A stretch of 64,000 nt of DNA from Agarilytica sp045430285 (GTDB lineage Bacteria > Pseudomonadota > Gammaproteobacteria > Pseudomonadales > Cellvibrionaceae). Position 1 is the first letter of the stretch. Every line of letters starts with the position of its first letter. The stretch lies in the NCBI GenBank assembly GCA_045430285.1, contig JAILXV010000004.1:310001-374000 (forward strand), in the 5' to 3' direction. The translations under genes were made by a program, and so were the position numbers. A model generated the notes under the pieces. That model saw nothing but the letters and a program-made list of their open reading frames with translations. It did not search any database and was not told the DNA's origin. Of the stretch, positions 49,791 through 59,917 are shown piece by piece.

Positions 49791-50345
49791 TTATTCGCCT
49801 AATTCTTCGATAGTGAAATTTTTGTTGGTGTAGACACAGACGTCTGCGGCGATAGATAGTCCCTTTTCAACGATATCTCGTGCAGGCAAATCCGTGTTTT
49901 CCAAAAGTGCTTTTGCGGCAGATTGTGCAAACGCGCCGCCAGAGCCAATAGCAATTAGATCGTCTTCTGGTTGGATCACGTCGCCGTTACCGGTCACGAT
50001 AAGCGAGGCGTCTTTGTTGGCAACAGCAAGTAGCGCCTCCAATCGTCTTAAGGCGCGATCAGTTCGCCAGTCTTTGGCGAGTTCGACCGCTGCTCTGACG
50101 AGTTGGCCACTGTGAGTTTCCAGTTTTGCTTCGAAGCGCTCAAATAGCGTAAATGCGTCCGCTGTACCGCCGGCAAAACCCGCAATAACTTCGCCTTTAT
50201 ATAGGCGTCGCACTTTTCGAGCATTGCCCTTCATGATGGTGTTGCCAAGTGAGACTTGGCCGTCGCCGCCAATAACAACATGGTTGCCCCGACGAACAGA
50301 GAGGATGGTGGTGCCTCGGTATTGATCCACGATTTGTCCTTTCAA
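49791..50345 (-). CDS. hslV: ATP-dependent protease subunit HslV
   Basis: 184 residues. After a short propeptide the N-terminal Thr nucleophile lies in RGTTILSVRRG; GDGQVSLGN, KVRRLY, GFAGGTADAFTLFERFE and GSGGAFAQSAAKALL are family blocks. It forms the proteolytic dodecamer capped by HslU. Heat-shock regulation is usual but no sigma32 promoter is obvious here. Confidence 0.97.
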   Translation of the reverse strand: MKGQIVDQYRGTTILSVRRGNHVVIGGDGQVSLGNTIMKGNARKVRRLYKGEVIAGFAGGTADAFTLFERFEAKLETHSGQLVRAAVELAKDWRTDRALRRLEALLAVANKDASLIVTGNGDVIQPEDDLIAIGSGGAFAQSAAKALLENTDLPARDIVEKGLSIAADVCVYTNKNFTIEELGE

Positions 50346-50426
50346 TGGGTTCAGCCGCCCGAAGTGGGCTTTGAGCTGTTAGTAATCTCTAGGTGGGGAC
50401 CGTCGGGTCAAATTCAAGCCAGAAAT

Positions 50427-50951
50427 CTATGGTTGGCGTTTTAAAACAAGCGCTTCGTGACGGTTAGATAGCAGTATTGAGCGTGCTTTAGACAGTTTTG
50501 ATTTTGACTTAAATGGGCCAACCAAGACCCTGTGCCAAGTTTCACCATTACGAATTTTGGCGTTTTCGGTGTAGGCCTCAAGGTTTAGTAGCAAGAGCTG
50601 GGCTCTCAGCTGTTCCGCGTCTCCTTTGGATTTAAACGACGCAACCTGTAAGAGGTATTCGACCTCTGGTCCATTTTGCTGCGGTTGTTGATTGGCGTCA
50701 TGCTCTGATTCAGTCAGTATGGGAATATCACTTTCTTTCAGAAGCTCGTAAAAATCGAAGCGTGGTTTTTGCTTTTCTTGCTTGGTTTGTTTTGGCGTTT
50801 CTCTGCTCGTCTCGCCAGGAGAAACTTCAGAAAGATGAAGCAAAAACATGACAAAAGCGCCCAGGATTGCGCCAGTGAAGAGCCAGACCCAGGCGGGAAT
50901 ACGTGCAGGCTCGGTTGTTCTGCTTGCCTGTACTTTGTGGTGGCGTGGCAT
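50427..50951 (-). CDS. SPOR-domain inner-membrane protein (FtsN-like)
   Basis: About 174 residues from the ATG at 50951. A short basic cytoplasmic segment (MPRHHKVQASRT), one membrane helix (IPAWVWLFTGAILGAFVMFLLHL), a Ser/Thr/Lys/Gln-rich linker, and a C-terminal SPOR domain (VEYLLQVASFKSKGDAEQLRAQLLLLNLEAY ... TWHRVLVGPFKSKSKLSKARSIL). SPOR domains bind denuded septal glycan, so a cell-division role like FtsN is likely. It lies next to hslVU as FtsN-like genes do in related bacteria. Confidence 0.85.
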   Translation of the reverse strand: MPRHHKVQASRTTEPARIPAWVWLFTGAILGAFVMFLLHLSEVSPGETSRETPKQTKQEKQKPRFDFYELLKESDIPILTESEHDANQQPQQNGPEVEYLLQVASFKSKGDAEQLRAQLLLLNLEAYTENAKIRNGETWHRVLVGPFKSKSKLSKARSILLSNRHEALVLKRQP

Positions 50952-51279
50952 ATTCAGGACCTGGAGGTGTTTATGCTCTGTTTGTTTTGTGAGCAATTTT
51001 TCGAGTTCGGCAGTCTATCACAAATGCTGGTGTTAGACTGGAATTCTCTATAATTTTTATTGGCTTAGCGATCTTTTCTAAGCTATTATCGAGGTTGAAT
51101 GAGGGGTTTTGTGTCTAGTGAAACATACCAGTTCCGTTGGGCGAGTTGTTGGCTTAGGTGTGATTGAATGTATATGCTGTCGTAGTCCGAGGGTTTTTCT
51201 ACTCCAATACGGAGTCATTAGATGGGCCTAAATTTCTAACCCGCTGTAATTTTACAACTGTTTAAAGAGCGAAAATGTC

Positions 51280-53412
51280 ATGGGAATTCAATCGAACCTA
51301 GCAGAAAAGTGGTTGATTTTAGTGTTTCTTGCGGTGTCGATCGTGGGGTGTGGTGGTGCGCCACAGTCTGATGGAGGCGCGACAGGAACAACGGGTGGGA
51401 GTAGTGATAATCAAATAAGTATAGGGAGTGGCGGTGGTTCTTCTTTTAGCGCGGGCATAGCTAACCAAACTCTTCTTTCGGCTAATTCCGAAAGTGCAAC
51501 TTGGAGAGTAAGTGTTGTTGTTGTTGGTTCGGATAATTTAGCAGTCTCTGATGTGTATACGGTGACGTTTTCTTCTTCGTGTGTCGCCGCAGGATTGGCA
51601 TCGGTTGATGTTGCGGAGGTTGATACTTTGGCTGGTAGAGCATCGGTTTTATATAGCTCAGACACCTGTGATGGTGTTGATACCGTGGTTGCTAGAGTTG
51701 GGTCTGGCGATAATGAGATTAGTGCAACGGCCGATTTGGATATTGATGACGCGACGGGTAACTCTGGCGGTGGCACCGAGGGGCCAGTTATTACGATGGG
51801 CAATGGTACAGGCTCTTCATATGAAGATGGGGTGCTATCAGCCACGGCAACTAGTTTACAGGCGGGAGGAAATACGATAATCGGTGCGACTTTAGTTGAT
51901 GTTGACGGAAATCCTTATACAACTCCTACGCAGGTTACATTTTCTTCAGGTTGTGTAACCAGTGGAACTTCTTTGTTGTCGAATGATGTGTTAACAACCA
52001 GCGGTGGTGCGGCTTCGACTCAATATACCGCAAATGGTTGTAATGGAGAGGATATTGTTACGGCTAATGCGACAGTTGGTGACTTAGATATTTCTGCTTC
52101 GGTTAGTTTGAGTATTGCAACGGACACTGTGCTGGGTGTTGAATTTGTCTCTGTCTCGGAAACTATACTTTCTCTTCCTGGCGCTGGAGGCGATGAGACA
52201 GCAGAGGTTACATTTAGATTGTTGGGAGCCCTGGGAGCGCCGGTGATTAATGAGTCGGTGTCGTTTCGATTGAGTTCAGCGATCGGGGGTGTCGCCGTTG
52301 CACCGGGACGAGAGTCGGATGTTAGTGATTTTAATGGCGAAGTATCCACGACAGTTCAAAGTGGTACTGTTAGCACGACTTTTTCGGTGATTGCGACGCA
52401 CGATGCAAGTGGTAATTTGACCACCTCTGATGGGATTGTTGTTTCTAGTGGTATTCCTGTAGACAGTAAGTTCTCAGCTTCTTTTTCTACTTTTACGCCA
52501 AAAGATGCGTTCGATACCGATGGGGTTGAACTGGATGTGAGAATCATTGCCAGTGATTATTTTGGTAATGATGTGCCCGACGGTGCTCAGGTTTTCTTTG
52601 CTTCTCCGGAGAGTGGGAATATAGATCAATCGTGTGTATTGGAAAGTGGCGAGTGTAGCGTGACATGGCGGAGTGCTGGTGTTCGTCCTGCCGATTTTCG
52701 GGCCTCAGTTATTGCATATATTGATGGAGCAGAGGATTTTACTGATAACAATGGTAATTCGGTGTTCGATGCTGCGGATACCATGGGGCTTGACTTGGGT
52801 GAAGCCTTTATTGATGAAGATGAAGATGGCTCATATGAGGTCGGTGAATTTTTTGTGGATGCAAATCAGAATCTTGTTCGTGATCAGGGGAACACTTTGT
52901 GGGACGGCCCTTGTTTATCTGCGGTAGATGCTTCGGCTGATTGTTCTGGAAATGATTCTTTGACGATATGGAAGGTTGGAGTCATACGTATGCCAACGTC
53001 CACACCGCGTTTGATTTCCGCCAACGTGGACTATAACGGGGATGGTGTTTCAGATCAGTCTCTGGCTGAAGGAGATTTGATCGATATGGAGCTTTCTCCT
53101 AATGGTATCTTGTCAGTCACTTTTGTTGTTGCGGATGATAATGTTTTGGCAGATCCATTTGGAGGGCACCCGATGCCTTCTGGCACGGGGATTTTTGTAA
53201 ACGGAGATGGGTCATCTACTTTCAATTTTTCCGGTGATGATGCGATAGAGATTCCTGACCAGGCGATAAGTCCTACAGAGTTCACAGTACTCATATTGAG
53301 GGATGCTGAGGACACGGTTTACGCAGAGCAATTTATCGATGTCAGTGTCCATGAGAGTTTTACGCAGCTTTCTGACGAGTTGGGCGAATTTACTTTTAGA
53401 TTAAGAATTTAG
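51280..53412 (+). CDS. large surface lipoprotein with tandem Ig-like domains and Ca-binding-like loops
   Basis: 710 residues with a lipoprotein signal (AVSIVGC, Cys24). After a Gly/Ser/Thr linker come two similar units of about 110 residues, each with paired Cys (FSSSCV...DTCDG and FSSGCV...NGCNG) that suggest internal disulfides, then further invasin/Big_1-like units (VTFRLLGALGAPVINESVSFRL). Around 485-540 acidic loops (DNNGNSVFD, DEDEDGSYE, DANQNLVRD) look like EF-hand/thrombospondin-type Ca sites. Probably an outer-membrane adhesin or matrix protein. It sits between the SPOR-protein gene and priA, where argS is often found in relatives. Confidence 0.7.
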   Translation: MGIQSNLAEKWLILVFLAVSIVGCGGAPQSDGGATGTTGGSSDNQISIGSGGGSSFSAGIANQTLLSANSESATWRVSVVVVGSDNLAVSDVYTVTFSSSCVAAGLASVDVAEVDTLAGRASVLYSSDTCDGVDTVVARVGSGDNEISATADLDIDDATGNSGGGTEGPVITMGNGTGSSYEDGVLSATATSLQAGGNTIIGATLVDVDGNPYTTPTQVTFSSGCVTSGTSLLSNDVLTTSGGAASTQYTANGCNGEDIVTANATVGDLDISASVSLSIATDTVLGVEFVSVSETILSLPGAGGDETAEVTFRLLGALGAPVINESVSFRLSSAIGGVAVAPGRESDVSDFNGEVSTTVQSGTVSTTFSVIATHDASGNLTTSDGIVVSSGIPVDSKFSASFSTFTPKDAFDTDGVELDVRIIASDYFGNDVPDGAQVFFASPESGNIDQSCVLESGECSVTWRSAGVRPADFRASVIAYIDGAEDFTDNNGNSVFDAADTMGLDLGEAFIDEDEDGSYEVGEFFVDANQNLVRDQGNTLWDGPCLSAVDASADCSGNDSLTIWKVGVIRMPTSTPRLISANVDYNGDGVSDQSLAEGDLIDMELSPNGILSVTFVVADDNVLADPFGGHPMPSGTGIFVNGDGSSTFNFSGDDAIEIPDQAISPTEFTVLILRDAEDTVYAEQFIDVSVHESFTQLSDELGEFTFRLRI

Positions 53413-55589
53413 TTGTCGATATCTAGTGACCAACGAGTTCTTTTTGCTAGAGCAATTTGCTCTATGTGTTTTAGTATTCTTGCAGCTACGTTATGTAGGG
53501 TCGTTCGTGACTCACTGCGTAGTGTTAGCGTATAGCGGTACCTCCCATTAATTTTTTCTTGTGGCTCTGGTAAAGGGCCAATCAATACAAGTCTAATGTT
53601 CGCAAATTCTTGGTTGATAAAGCGCTTTATTTCTCTTAGTAATAACTGACAATTTTCTATTCTCTTGCTCTCTGCTTTAAAGCAAGCAGAGTTAGTTGAT
53701 GGTGGTAAATGCGAATTGTTTCTAATAGCTAAGAGTTTTTCCGCGAATATGTAATACCCCGCGACTACTAAAGTATTGATTAAAGGATGATCCGGCGTAT
53801 GACTCTGAATTAACACCCTCCCTGCTTTCTGCTCTCTTCCAGCCCTTCCCGCGACTTGAGTAATTAGTTGCCCCATATTTTCAAGCCCGCGAAAATCAGA
53901 GCTCATCAGCCCTTGGTCCGCGTCAGGAATAACAACAAGTGTTAGATTTGGTAGGTGGTGACCCTTAGCGAGCATTTGTGTGCCAATAAATATGCAGGCC
54001 TTGTTTTTCTCCGCTTTTTGAAGCTTCTGTTCTAGGCTTTTTTTCCCTTTCGTTGTATCTCTATCAATTCTGATTATTTCGGTAAGCGGGAAGCGTTGAG
54101 TCAATATTTCTTCTATTTGTTCTGTTCCATAACCTGCCGTGTGAAGATCGTTATCTCCACAATTTGGGCAATTGCGCGGGATAGGCCTTCGGCGTTCGCA
54201 GTAATGGCAGAGTAAGTGAGGAGGGCTTTGATGGAGCGTCATTCTCGCATCGCATGATTGGCATATAGCGCCCCAACCGCAGCTGTGGCATATAAGCGCA
54301 GGCGCATATCCTCGGCGATTAACAAAAATTAGTACCTGCTCTTCTTTTTGTATGGTGTGCTCTATCGCTTCTATTGCTTTGTTTGTTAGGCCTGAGTGTA
54401 GCGTCTGTTTTTTTTGATCAATAAGTTCGAATGTCGGAGGTTTTGCGTTTCCTGCGCGAGAGTTGATGACTAATTTTTTGTACTTATTTGTGTTGGCGTT
54501 ATGCAGACTTTCAAGTGATGGTGTTGCAGAGCCAAGGATAATGGGAATGTTGAGTGTATGAGCGCGATAGACGCTTAAGTCTCGTGCGGAGTATTTAAAC
54601 CCGTCTTGCTGCTTGTAGGAGCGGTCGTGTTCTTCGTCAATAATTATCACGCCAAGGTTTTTAAACGGAGTGAGTGAGGCTAGGCGTGTACCTATCACAA
54701 TACGTGCTTGTCCGTTTTTGGCTTTCTGCCAGTTTTTGGCACGTTCTCCTTCAGCTATGTTGGAGTGTAATTCTACTATCGGCACAGAAAAGCGTTTTTT
54801 AAATCGACCAAGTGTTTGGGGTGAAAGCCCTATTTCTGGGATGAGTATGAGCGCTTGCTGGCCAGCTTGCAGCACTCTAGCGATAACTTGCAGATATACT
54901 TCTGTTTTCCCGCTGCCCGTGGCGCCCTGCAATAAATAGCATTGAAAACGGTGATACAGAACCATGTCGAAAGCAGTTTTCTGTTCTGGATTAAGTTGTA
55001 GAGCTTGCTCGTTTGTAATTGGGGCGTCGGTTTGAGAGGGCTGTTCGGGCTGTTCTGTTTCATGAAGCTGGATTAAGCCTTTGTCCATAAGTGCTTTCAT
55101 GGCTTGTTTTGAAAAGGCCTGATCATTGATTTGAGCGTGAGTTATGTGTTGGTGTTCAAGTAGGTGTTGATGGATTTCTTGCTGTTTTTTTGCTCTTTTT
55201 AGCGCTTCTGACGGAAGCCCTTTGCCCTCTTGTGTGTGTTCGTAGTGTGTGTGTTTTTCAGGTTGAAGTCCTTCCCGTAAGCGTTGCGGGAGGGCTGCAG
55301 AGATCACCTCTCCTATTGGGTGTTGGTAGTAGTTGGCGCCCCATTGGCATAGCGTGAGGAGTTCTTCGGGAAGGCAGGGGGTATTATCTAAAATTTCGAG
55401 TGTGTCTTTGATTTTGCCTGTAGAGATGTCGGTGGTGTTTTGAGTAGCGATAACGACCCCTACCAAGGTCCGTCCTCCGAACGGAACTTTGACTCTGGAT
55501 CCTGCATGGGGTGGGATTGACAGTGCGTAACGATAGGTGAAGCTTTCTCTTAGAGGGACCGGCAGTGCGACATCGATATAGAGGGTCAT
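53409..55589 (-). CDS. priA: primosomal protein N' (replication restart helicase PriA)
   Basis: 726 residues. N-terminal 3'-end-binding domain (IDVALPVPLRESFTYRY, GSRVKVPFGGRTLVGVV), SF2 helicase with GATGSGKTEVYLQV (about 219), DEEH (about 317), GSATPSLES, and the cysteine-rich zinc region (CHSCGW, CQSC, CHYC, CPNC; about 433-470). Motif VI QVAGRAGREQ is intact. PriA reloads DnaB at collapsed forks. It ends convergently with the lipoprotein gene, overlapping by 4 bp. Confidence 0.96.
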   Translation of the reverse strand: MTLYIDVALPVPLRESFTYRYALSIPPHAGSRVKVPFGGRTLVGVVIATQNTTDISTGKIKDTLEILDNTPCLPEELLTLCQWGANYYQHPIGEVISAALPQRLREGLQPEKHTHYEHTQEGKGLPSEALKRAKKQQEIHQHLLEHQHITHAQINDQAFSKQAMKALMDKGLIQLHETEQPEQPSQTDAPITNEQALQLNPEQKTAFDMVLYHRFQCYLLQGATGSGKTEVYLQVIARVLQAGQQALILIPEIGLSPQTLGRFKKRFSVPIVELHSNIAEGERAKNWQKAKNGQARIVIGTRLASLTPFKNLGVIIIDEEHDRSYKQQDGFKYSARDLSVYRAHTLNIPIILGSATPSLESLHNANTNKYKKLVINSRAGNAKPPTFELIDQKKQTLHSGLTNKAIEAIEHTIQKEEQVLIFVNRRGYAPALICHSCGWGAICQSCDARMTLHQSPPHLLCHYCERRRPIPRNCPNCGDNDLHTAGYGTEQIEEILTQRFPLTEIIRIDRDTTKGKKSLEQKLQKAEKNKACIFIGTQMLAKGHHLPNLTLVVIPDADQGLMSSDFRGLENMGQLITQVAGRAGREQKAGRVLIQSHTPDHPLINTLVVAGYYIFAEKLLAIRNNSHLPPSTNSACFKAESKRIENCQLLLREIKRFINQEFANIRLVLIGPLPEPQEKINGRYRYTLTLRSESRTTLHNVAARILKHIEQIALAKRTRWSLDIDN

Positions 55590-55780
55590 GTATATTGAAT
55601 TCTTAAGTTCTGTTGCTATTTTGAGCTGCTACGTCTTCTTAGTGCTTGGAATACGCTTGCTTTAGCTCATTTTTGGGACTAGTATTCGCGCTCTGTTTTT
55701 AGACAGCCCGATACATTAATGGTGTATGGTGCTCGGCACAAGATCGAGTGGCGATACACAATAGGAAAAAGAGGCATACC

Positions 55781-55993
55781 ATGCAAACTGATATTCAACC
55801 AAAATATGGCAAGATGGTCGCGCGCTGCAGTTGTGGCAATGAGATCGAAACTCGCTCAACGCTTACCGACGAAATTCATCTGGACGTTTGTTCTAAGTGT
55901 CATCCGTTTTACACGGGTAAGCAAAAAGTTGCAGACACAGGTGGTCGAATCGACCGCTTCAATAAGCGTTTTACGCGTGGCGGTTCTAAGTAA
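55781..55993 (+). CDS. rpmE: 50S ribosomal protein L31
   Basis: 70 residues from the ATG at 55781 (GAGG upstream). The zinc-binding (C+) type with ARCSCGN and CSKCHPFYTGKQK, then GGRIDRFNKRF. The C+ form serves as zinc store and is replaced by C- paralogues under zinc shortage in some bacteria. It stands alone, divergent from priA, as commonly seen. Confidence 0.96.
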   Translation: MQTDIQPKYGKMVARCSCGNEIETRSTLTDEIHLDVCSKCHPFYTGKQKVADTGGRIDRFNKRFTRGGSK

Positions 55994-56021
55994 ACGCTAC
56001 AGTTTTAGTGTTCAAAATACG

Positions 56022-56049
56022 AAAAACCTGGCAATGCCAGGTTTTTTTT
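56022..56049. terminator. bidirectional intrinsic terminator between rpmE and the PBP gene
   Basis: AAAAACCTGGC-aat-GCCAGG followed by eight T; the A-run on the left makes it work in both directions for these convergent genes. Confidence 0.9.
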
Positions 56050-56101
56050 CGTCTATGTTTCACGGATATGTTTCGCGAATTTTTGTGTAGAGGCCAGAGG
56101 G

Positions 56102-58696
56102 TTAAAACCCGAGTTCGTCGGTGATGGTTTGTTCTGAGCCCCAAGGCGTTACTTCCGGTGTCTCTTCGAATTCTGGCGCGTGTTCGGTTCTGAAAATTTC
56201 GAAAATCGCATCAGGGTCACTGGCTTTTGCACGCTTTCCGGTATCGGGATCAATTTTGATGGATATAATGCCTTCGGGTTGCTTGCGCATAATGATGGGT
56301 TGATCGGCTAGTGCTAGGTCCATGAAGTCGATCCAGATTGGGAGTGCCGCCGAGCCACCATATTCCCGCCTTCCCAGTGGGAGGTTTTGATCGAAACCGA
56401 CCCATGTGCTGGTGACTATGTTGGGGTGATAACCAGAGAACCATGCGTCCAGGGGGCCATTGGTTGTCCCCGTTTTTCCTCCGATATCAGGGCGCTTAAA
56501 TTTCTTCCATGCTTTATATCCTGTGCCGCGTTTTATTACGTCCTTAAGCATGGAGTCGATAATAAAGGCGACCTGTTCCGATACAACTCTGGGTGCACGC
56601 GGGTAATCTTCAGGAGCCATTATTTCGAGTATTTGTTTGGTGCGAAGACTCAATTCAAATAAATCACCCTCGAAATCATATTCCTCGATGGCAGTGTTTG
56701 TCGTGAGGATCTCTTCTGCAGTGGTTGTTTCGGTTTCTTCTATTGGAGATAAGTTTTGCATTGCGTCAAGCGTTTGTTCTTCATCGCACGCGTCGCAGAC
56801 GGTGAGCGGGTTTGCTACGTACACATTGTCGTGTTCAAAATTTTCTATTCGTTGTACAAGATATGGCGCTATTCTGTAGCCGCCGTTTGCGAAGATGGCA
56901 TAGCCTGACGCAACATCCAAAGGTGTTACGGCGTGTGTGCCTAAAGCGAGAGAGAGATCGTGGGGCAGTTCATGGGGGTCAAAACCAAACTTTTCTAAAC
57001 TGTTAATGGTTTTGCCGACGCCGACGCGGTCAAGTACGCGAATAGAGACTAAGTTTATGGAGCGATATAGCGCTGCTCTTAGACGAGTGGGGCCATAAAA
57101 CTTTTTGCTCGAATTTTCAGGTCGCCAGGTGCTCTCCAATTGTTTATCTGCAATGACGATGGGCGCATCGTTCATTATTGTCGCGGCAGTTAGCCCGTTT
57201 TCTAGCGCGGCGGTGTAGATAAATGGTTTGAAGTTTGATCCTGGTTGGCGTTGGGCTTGGATCGCGCGATTAAAATTACTGTAGTAAAAATCAAACCCAC
57301 CGACAAGCGCAAGGATGCTTCCATTCTTGGGGGAAAGGGATACCAGAGATGCTTGGGCAGCGGGGATTTGGGTCATGTGCCAAGTGCTTTCTGAGTCTTG
57401 GGTGATTCTAATCACGTCACCGATATCAAGGACATCGTCAGGTGTTTTTGGGCTTGGGCCGCGCGAGTTTTCGGTTATGTAATTTCGAGCTTGCGCTAAC
57501 CCGTTTTCCCAAGCGATAGAAACTGTTTGGCCTCCCTTTTTCAGAACGCTAATGGATTCTTCATTTATCTGTGTCACTGCTCCTACGGTTAGTCCGCCGT
57601 AGTCGGGAATATTAGAGAGGGATTCTTCCCATTTTCGGTAGTCTCGAATGACGAGCTCTTCGGATAGCTCAATAGTCGTTCCTTCTGTCGAAAATACCGG
57701 AGCACTTTCTAGGTCTAATTGTTGCTCTGGGCCTCGGTAGCCATGGCGTTGGTCGTATTTAAGCAGTCCAGCAACAATGGCGCTATTCGCACGTTTCTGT
57801 AGGTCGCTCGTGATGGTTGTATAGACTTCATACCCTTGGGAGTATGCCGAAACTCCAAATAGTTCGATTGCCTTTTTTCTGGCCATTTCGGATACGTAGG
57901 GTGCGCTGAGTTCGGGTGTGTTTCCATGGTATTTGGCAGTAACCGGCTGGGAAAGCGCATCGTCATAACGTTCTTGATCGATATACTCAAGTTTAAGCAT
58001 TCGGCTCAATACGTAATTTCGCCGTTTTAAGGCTCGTGTAGGGTTGGCAATGGGGTTTTGTGTTGAGGGCCCTTTAAAGACTCCCACGAGCATGGCGTGT
58101 TGTGCAAGGTTAAGGTCCCCAACGGTTTTTCCGTAATACACTTCAGCTGCCGCTTCAATTCCGTAGGCGCGCTTCCCTAAGAACATCATGTTCACGTAAA
58201 GCTCCAGTATCTCTTCCTTTGTGAGCTCTTTTTCGATGCGTAGAGCCAGCAAAATTTCATTGAATTTTCTTGAGAAAGTTCTGTTGAGTGATAGGAATAC
58301 GTGGCGAGTTAACTGCATGGTGAGCGTGCTTCCACCAGAGCCTTTTCTTCCTGTGGCAATCAGGTGCGTCACTGCGCGAAGTAGGCCTTTGATGGATACG
58401 CCGTTGTGAGCATAAAAGTCGTCATCTTCGGCTGAGATGAGCGCATTAATGAAATCCTTTGGAATATCCTCATACTTGATGGGGTATCGCCTTCTTTCTC
58501 CGAATTCACCGATAAGTTTTTTATCTGCTGTGTAGATTCTGAGCGGGGTTTCGAGTCGTATGTCTCGAATTGAGTCAACCGGAGGCAATTTGGGGCTCAG
58601 ATACAGGTAGAAGCCCGATAATATGACCAGGACTCCGCCGACGCATAAGGTGGATGCCCATAAAGAGGCAATCAAAAAACGATTTCTTAGTTTCAT
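56102..58696 (-). CDS. mrcA: class A penicillin-binding protein 1A
   Basis: 864 residues. N-terminal membrane anchor, glycosyltransferase domain with EDDDFYAHNGV and GSGGSTLTMQLTRH, an OB-like insert (about 320-440), and the transpeptidase with the SxxK motif PGSNFKPF (about 485), SxN in RSINLVS, and KTGT (about 737) followed by DAWFSGYHPN. It polymerises and cross-links peptidoglycan. Divergent from pilM, the conserved ponA-pilMNOPQ arrangement of gammaproteobacteria. All active-site motifs are present. Confidence 0.95.
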   Translation of the reverse strand: MKLRNRFLIASLWASTLCVGGVLVILSGFYLYLSPKLPPVDSIRDIRLETPLRIYTADKKLIGEFGERRRYPIKYEDIPKDFINALISAEDDDFYAHNGVSIKGLLRAVTHLIATGRKGSGGSTLTMQLTRHVFLSLNRTFSRKFNEILLALRIEKELTKEEILELYVNMMFLGKRAYGIEAAAEVYYGKTVGDLNLAQHAMLVGVFKGPSTQNPIANPTRALKRRNYVLSRMLKLEYIDQERYDDALSQPVTAKYHGNTPELSAPYVSEMARKKAIELFGVSAYSQGYEVYTTITSDLQKRANSAIVAGLLKYDQRHGYRGPEQQLDLESAPVFSTEGTTIELSEELVIRDYRKWEESLSNIPDYGGLTVGAVTQINEESISVLKKGGQTVSIAWENGLAQARNYITENSRGPSPKTPDDVLDIGDVIRITQDSESTWHMTQIPAAQASLVSLSPKNGSILALVGGFDFYYSNFNRAIQAQRQPGSNFKPFIYTAALENGLTAATIMNDAPIVIADKQLESTWRPENSSKKFYGPTRLRAALYRSINLVSIRVLDRVGVGKTINSLEKFGFDPHELPHDLSLALGTHAVTPLDVASGYAIFANGGYRIAPYLVQRIENFEHDNVYVANPLTVCDACDEEQTLDAMQNLSPIEETETTTAEEILTTNTAIEEYDFEGDLFELSLRTKQILEIMAPEDYPRAPRVVSEQVAFIIDSMLKDVIKRGTGYKAWKKFKRPDIGGKTGTTNGPLDAWFSGYHPNIVTSTWVGFDQNLPLGRREYGGSAALPIWIDFMDLALADQPIIMRKQPEGIISIKIDPDTGKRAKASDPDAIFEIFRTEHAPEFEETPEVTPWGSEQTITDELGF

Positions 58697-58744
58697 TTGG
58701 AATAATGTGAGGCGAGAGGCGCCCTGTTTTTGGTATGGATTGCC

Positions 58745-58750
58745 ATTATA
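58745..58750 (-). promoter_or_regulatory. -10 element of the PBP1A promoter
   Basis: A perfect TATAAT on the minus strand, 49 bp before the PBP1A start; no good -35 is seen at standard distance. Confidence 0.4.
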
Positions 58751-58785
58751 AGATCTTTTTCACACTTTACATACGTGCTCTTGTG

Positions 58786-58813
58786 TTGCAGGCTACACTT
58801 AAAGTGCTATAAC
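58786..58813 (+). promoter_or_regulatory. sigma70-like promoter of pilMNOPQ
   Basis: TTGCAG (58786-58791), 16-bp spacer, TATAAC (58808-58813), ending about 36 bp before the pilM ATG. Confidence 0.5.
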
Positions 58814-58849
58814 ATAAAGATAAGCTAAGTGACGGAAATAGATAGAAAA

Positions 58850-59917
58850 ATGGGTTTCCTAGAGATTTTCAATAAAAAACAAAAGCCGCTGCTCGGCTTG
58901 GACATAAGCTCTACCTCCGTCAAGATGCTGGAAATCAGCAGGCAGGGAGATAGTTATCGGGTGGAAAACTATGCAGTTAAGCCTCTTCCCGCTAATGCTG
59001 TAGTTGAAAAAAACATAAATGATCCCGAAGTCGTGGCTCAGGTCGTTAAGGCGCTGGTTCAGAGTGCACGGACGAAAGTCAAAGATTCCGCTGTTGCGGT
59101 CGCAGGGTCTTCGGTGATTACGAAGCTTATTGAAATGCCTGGTGATCTCAACGAAGAAGCCATGGAAATGCAAATTTCTTTAGAGGCTGATCAATATATC
59201 CCCTATCCCCTTGAAGAAGTTGCTATTGATTTTGATATTCAGGGTGTCTCTGAAAAGAATCCTGAGCAGGTCGAGGTGTTGCTAGCTGCTTGTCGTCGTG
59301 AGAATGTTGATTCTCGCGCTAGCATATTGGAGATGGCGGACCTTCATCCGAAAGTGGTTGATGTTGAGGCCTACACTCTTGAGCGGGCTTTTGCGCTGGT
59401 GCAAGAACAGTTCGAGGATCAAGAGGAACAAATAGTCGCAGTATTAGATATTGGCGCCACCATGACGACCTTAAGTGTGCTGATTGATGGCAAAACGATT
59501 TATACTCGAGAGCAGTTGTTCGGTGGCAAGCAGCTTACCGAAGAAATTCAGCGCCGTTATGGGCTATCCGCTGAAGAAGCTGGGCTGGCTAAGAAACAGG
59601 GCGGGTTGCCCGATGATTATGAGCCAGAGGTGCTTGAGCCTTTCAAGGACGCAGTGGTTCAGCAAGTAACGCGCTCTCTTCAATTCTTTTTCTCATCAAG
59701 CCAATACAATGATGTTGACCATATCGTATTGGCTGGCGGCGTTGCGTCGTTGGATGGCTTGGCCGGAATGATTGAGGAAAAATTAGGTACCTCCGTCACA
59801 GTGGCGAACCCTTTCGCAAACATGTCAATTTCTTCCCGTGTAAATTCAGCTATGTTGGCGAATGATGCTCCCTCGCTAATGATTGCAACCGGCTTGGCGT
59901 TAAGGAGCTTTCAGTAA
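58850..59917 (+). CDS. pilM: type IV pilus assembly protein PilM
   Basis: 355 residues from the ATG at 58850 (MGFLEIFNKKQKPLLGLDISSTSVKMLEIS, the family start); a GTG at 58829 would add seven residues. Actin-like fold with phosphate loops GLDISSTS and AVLDIGATMTTL, and VLAGGVASLDGLAGMIEEKLG near the end. PilM is the cytoplasmic ring that binds the PilN tail. Its stop overlaps the pilN start (TAATG). Confidence 0.95.
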   Translation: MGFLEIFNKKQKPLLGLDISSTSVKMLEISRQGDSYRVENYAVKPLPANAVVEKNINDPEVVAQVVKALVQSARTKVKDSAVAVAGSSVITKLIEMPGDLNEEAMEMQISLEADQYIPYPLEEVAIDFDIQGVSEKNPEQVEVLLAACRRENVDSRASILEMADLHPKVVDVEAYTLERAFALVQEQFEDQEEQIVAVLDIGATMTTLSVLIDGKTIYTREQLFGGKQLTEEIQRRYGLSAEEAGLAKKQGGLPDDYEPEVLEPFKDAVVQQVTRSLQFFFSSSQYNDVDHIVLAGGVASLDGLAGMIEEKLGTSVTVANPFANMSISSRVNSAMLANDAPSLMIATGLALRSFQ

